Origin: Acidilobaceae archaeon
GTDB taxonomy: Archaea > Thermoproteota > Thermoprotei_A > Sulfolobales > Acidilobaceae
Assembly (NCBI GenBank): GCA_027044005.1
Contig: JALUDK010000185.1
Span: 1-14,274, forward strand
DNA: 14,274 nt
Direction of reading: 5' to 3'
Every line of letters starts with the position of its first letter. Position 1 is the first letter of the stretch. The notes under the pieces are model-generated. The model ran no database searches, had not been told where the DNA came from, and saw nothing but the letters and a program-made list of their open reading frames with translations. Positions 13,715-14,274 of this stretch are shown here, one piece after another. A program made the position numbers and the translations under genes.

Positions 13715-14274
13715 GGAGTATGTTTATAGTAGGGGGTTCTTGAGGGACTGGGTTCTCTCTACAGCTATAATAGTCGTAGTAATGGTGACCGTGTCGGCTG
13801 CATACCCAGCAATAGCTGAGTCCAGTGTTGGGGACGCCATCAGGAGGCAGCTGGAGCAGCTGGTGGAGAAGGCTGGAGGGGGCCCCCTTAACCCCCTATC
13901 TCTGATGGCGCTAATCATCCTGAATAACGTCCGGGTCGCGCTGATCATGGCCTTATCCTCGCCAACCCTGGTCCTACCCGTTATGATAGAGGCTTTCCAG
14001 GGCGCTGCCGTGGGGTATATGATCTCCGCGGTCCTCCATGGAGACTATCTGGCGCCTAGTATGGGAGTGCAGCTTACACCTCTCCTTATACACTACGGCC
14101 TGGTGCCCCATGGCGTGGTGGAGATCCCCGCTATATCACTGGTTGTTGCGCCCCTGATAGGCGTTGGGAGGCATGGGCTCAAGAAGGCAGTGGTGTACTC
14201 CCTCTCGCTGCTGCCCCTAACCATAGCCATGCTAATAGTTGCTGGCGTCGTGGAGTCTACCGTTACGATTGTAC
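13695..14274 (+). CDS. SpoIIM-like (stage II sporulation M family) membrane protein, N-terminal part
   Basis: This is a multi-span membrane protein of the SpoIIM/DUF95 family, which is widespread in non-sporulating archaea and has no settled role there. The first 193 residues are visible and the gene runs off the right edge. There is one span at about 20-37, then a soluble loop (about 41-65). The family signatures follow: 'LNNVRVAL' (76-83) at the start of a membrane region and 'VPHGVVEIPA' (137-146), the conserved PHG-x-x-E motif. More hydrophobic segments lie around 83-110, 145-157 and 165-190. The start is taken as GTG 13695 because GGTGAGGG sits 6 bases upstream; GTG 13701 is an alternative. 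The nearby ATG 13720 is out of frame and stops after seven codons. The gene overlaps the small cysteine ORF by 20 bases, so the two are probably one operon. Confidence 0.82.
   Translation, partial: MLVGRAEEYVYSRGFLRDWVLSTAIIVVVMVTVSAAYPAIAESSVGDAIRRQLEQLVEKAGGGPLNPLSLMALIILNNVRVALIMALSSPTLVLPVMIEAFQGAAVGYMISAVLHGDYLAPSMGVQLTPLLIHYGLVPHGVVEIPAISLVVAPLIGVGRHGLKKAVVYSLSLLPLTIAMLIVAGVVESTVTIV

Noticed and set aside
13720..13743. ATG 13720 as start of the right-end gene
   Set aside because: It is out of frame with the SpoIIM-like protein and meets a stop after seven codons.
13724..13948. Minus-strand ORF at the right end
   Set aside because: It lies fully opposite the SpoIIM-like gene, whose frame carries clear family motifs and membrane segments. 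The minus frame shows none.
1..14274. CRISPR arrays, insertion sequences, toxin-antitoxin or defence genes
   Set aside because: No regularly spaced repeats, transposase motifs or recognisable defence domains were found on either strand.

Overview
The window looks like chromosomal DNA of a hyperthermophilic crenarchaeon (Thermoproteota), most likely of the Desulfurococcales type. Five observations support this: GC-rich genes dominated by AGG arginine and ATA isoleucine codons; frequent TTG and GTG starts behind GGTG-type ribosome binding sites; TATA-like boxes about 25 bases before inferred transcription starts; a stand-alone A-type ATP synthase subunit D gene; and an archaeal tRNA-Ala with an encoded CCA. 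The genus cannot be fixed from the sequence alone. No phage, transposon, CRISPR or integrase signal was seen, so this appears to be core or metabolic chromosome rather than a mobile region.

Layout. Bases 1-991 (minus) hold the N-terminal part of an acyl-CoA:carboxylate CoA-transferase that runs off the left edge. Diverging from it are two small membrane proteins of unknown function (1078-1428 and 1506-1754, plus). The second overlaps tail to tail with the gene for ATP synthase subunit D (1726-2382, minus). Subunit D in turn diverges from a MurG/GT1-like glycosyltransferase (2456-3580, plus). A tightly packed plus-strand operon follows: fixC, fixX, etfB/fixA and etfA/fixB (3776-7355), then a TrkH-type potassium transporter (7352-8809) that overlaps etfA by four bases. 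A tRNA-Ala(TGC) gene (8867-8943) precedes a large Lhr-type SF2 helicase (9030-11678, plus). The helicase meets a minus-strand wHTH-CBS regulator (11671-12570), and upstream of that lies a minus-strand protein resembling DUF2192 (12687-13439). The right end carries a small cysteine-containing ORF (13547-13714) that overlaps the start of a SpoIIM-like membrane protein running off the right edge.

How the genes work together. EtfB carries features associated with flavin-based electron-bifurcating ETFs, and it is encoded with FixC (ETF:quinone oxidoreductase) and FixX (its ferredoxin-like partner). The predicted complex oxidises NADH and splits the electrons between membrane quinone and low-potential ferredoxin. 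The coupling to TrkH is a notable pairing with a potassium transporter driven by membrane potential. The CoA-transferase would fit carboxylic-acid or amino-acid catabolism, but it is not in the same operon.

The most interesting points are the EtfABCX-TrkH operon, three clustered cysteines at the EtfA N-terminus, single AT-rich boxes that appear to serve two divergent genes each, a possible six-codon leader ORF before the first membrane-protein gene, the AT-rich and partly palindromic control region of the CBS regulator, and the unannotated small cysteine ORF in front of the SpoIIM-like gene.
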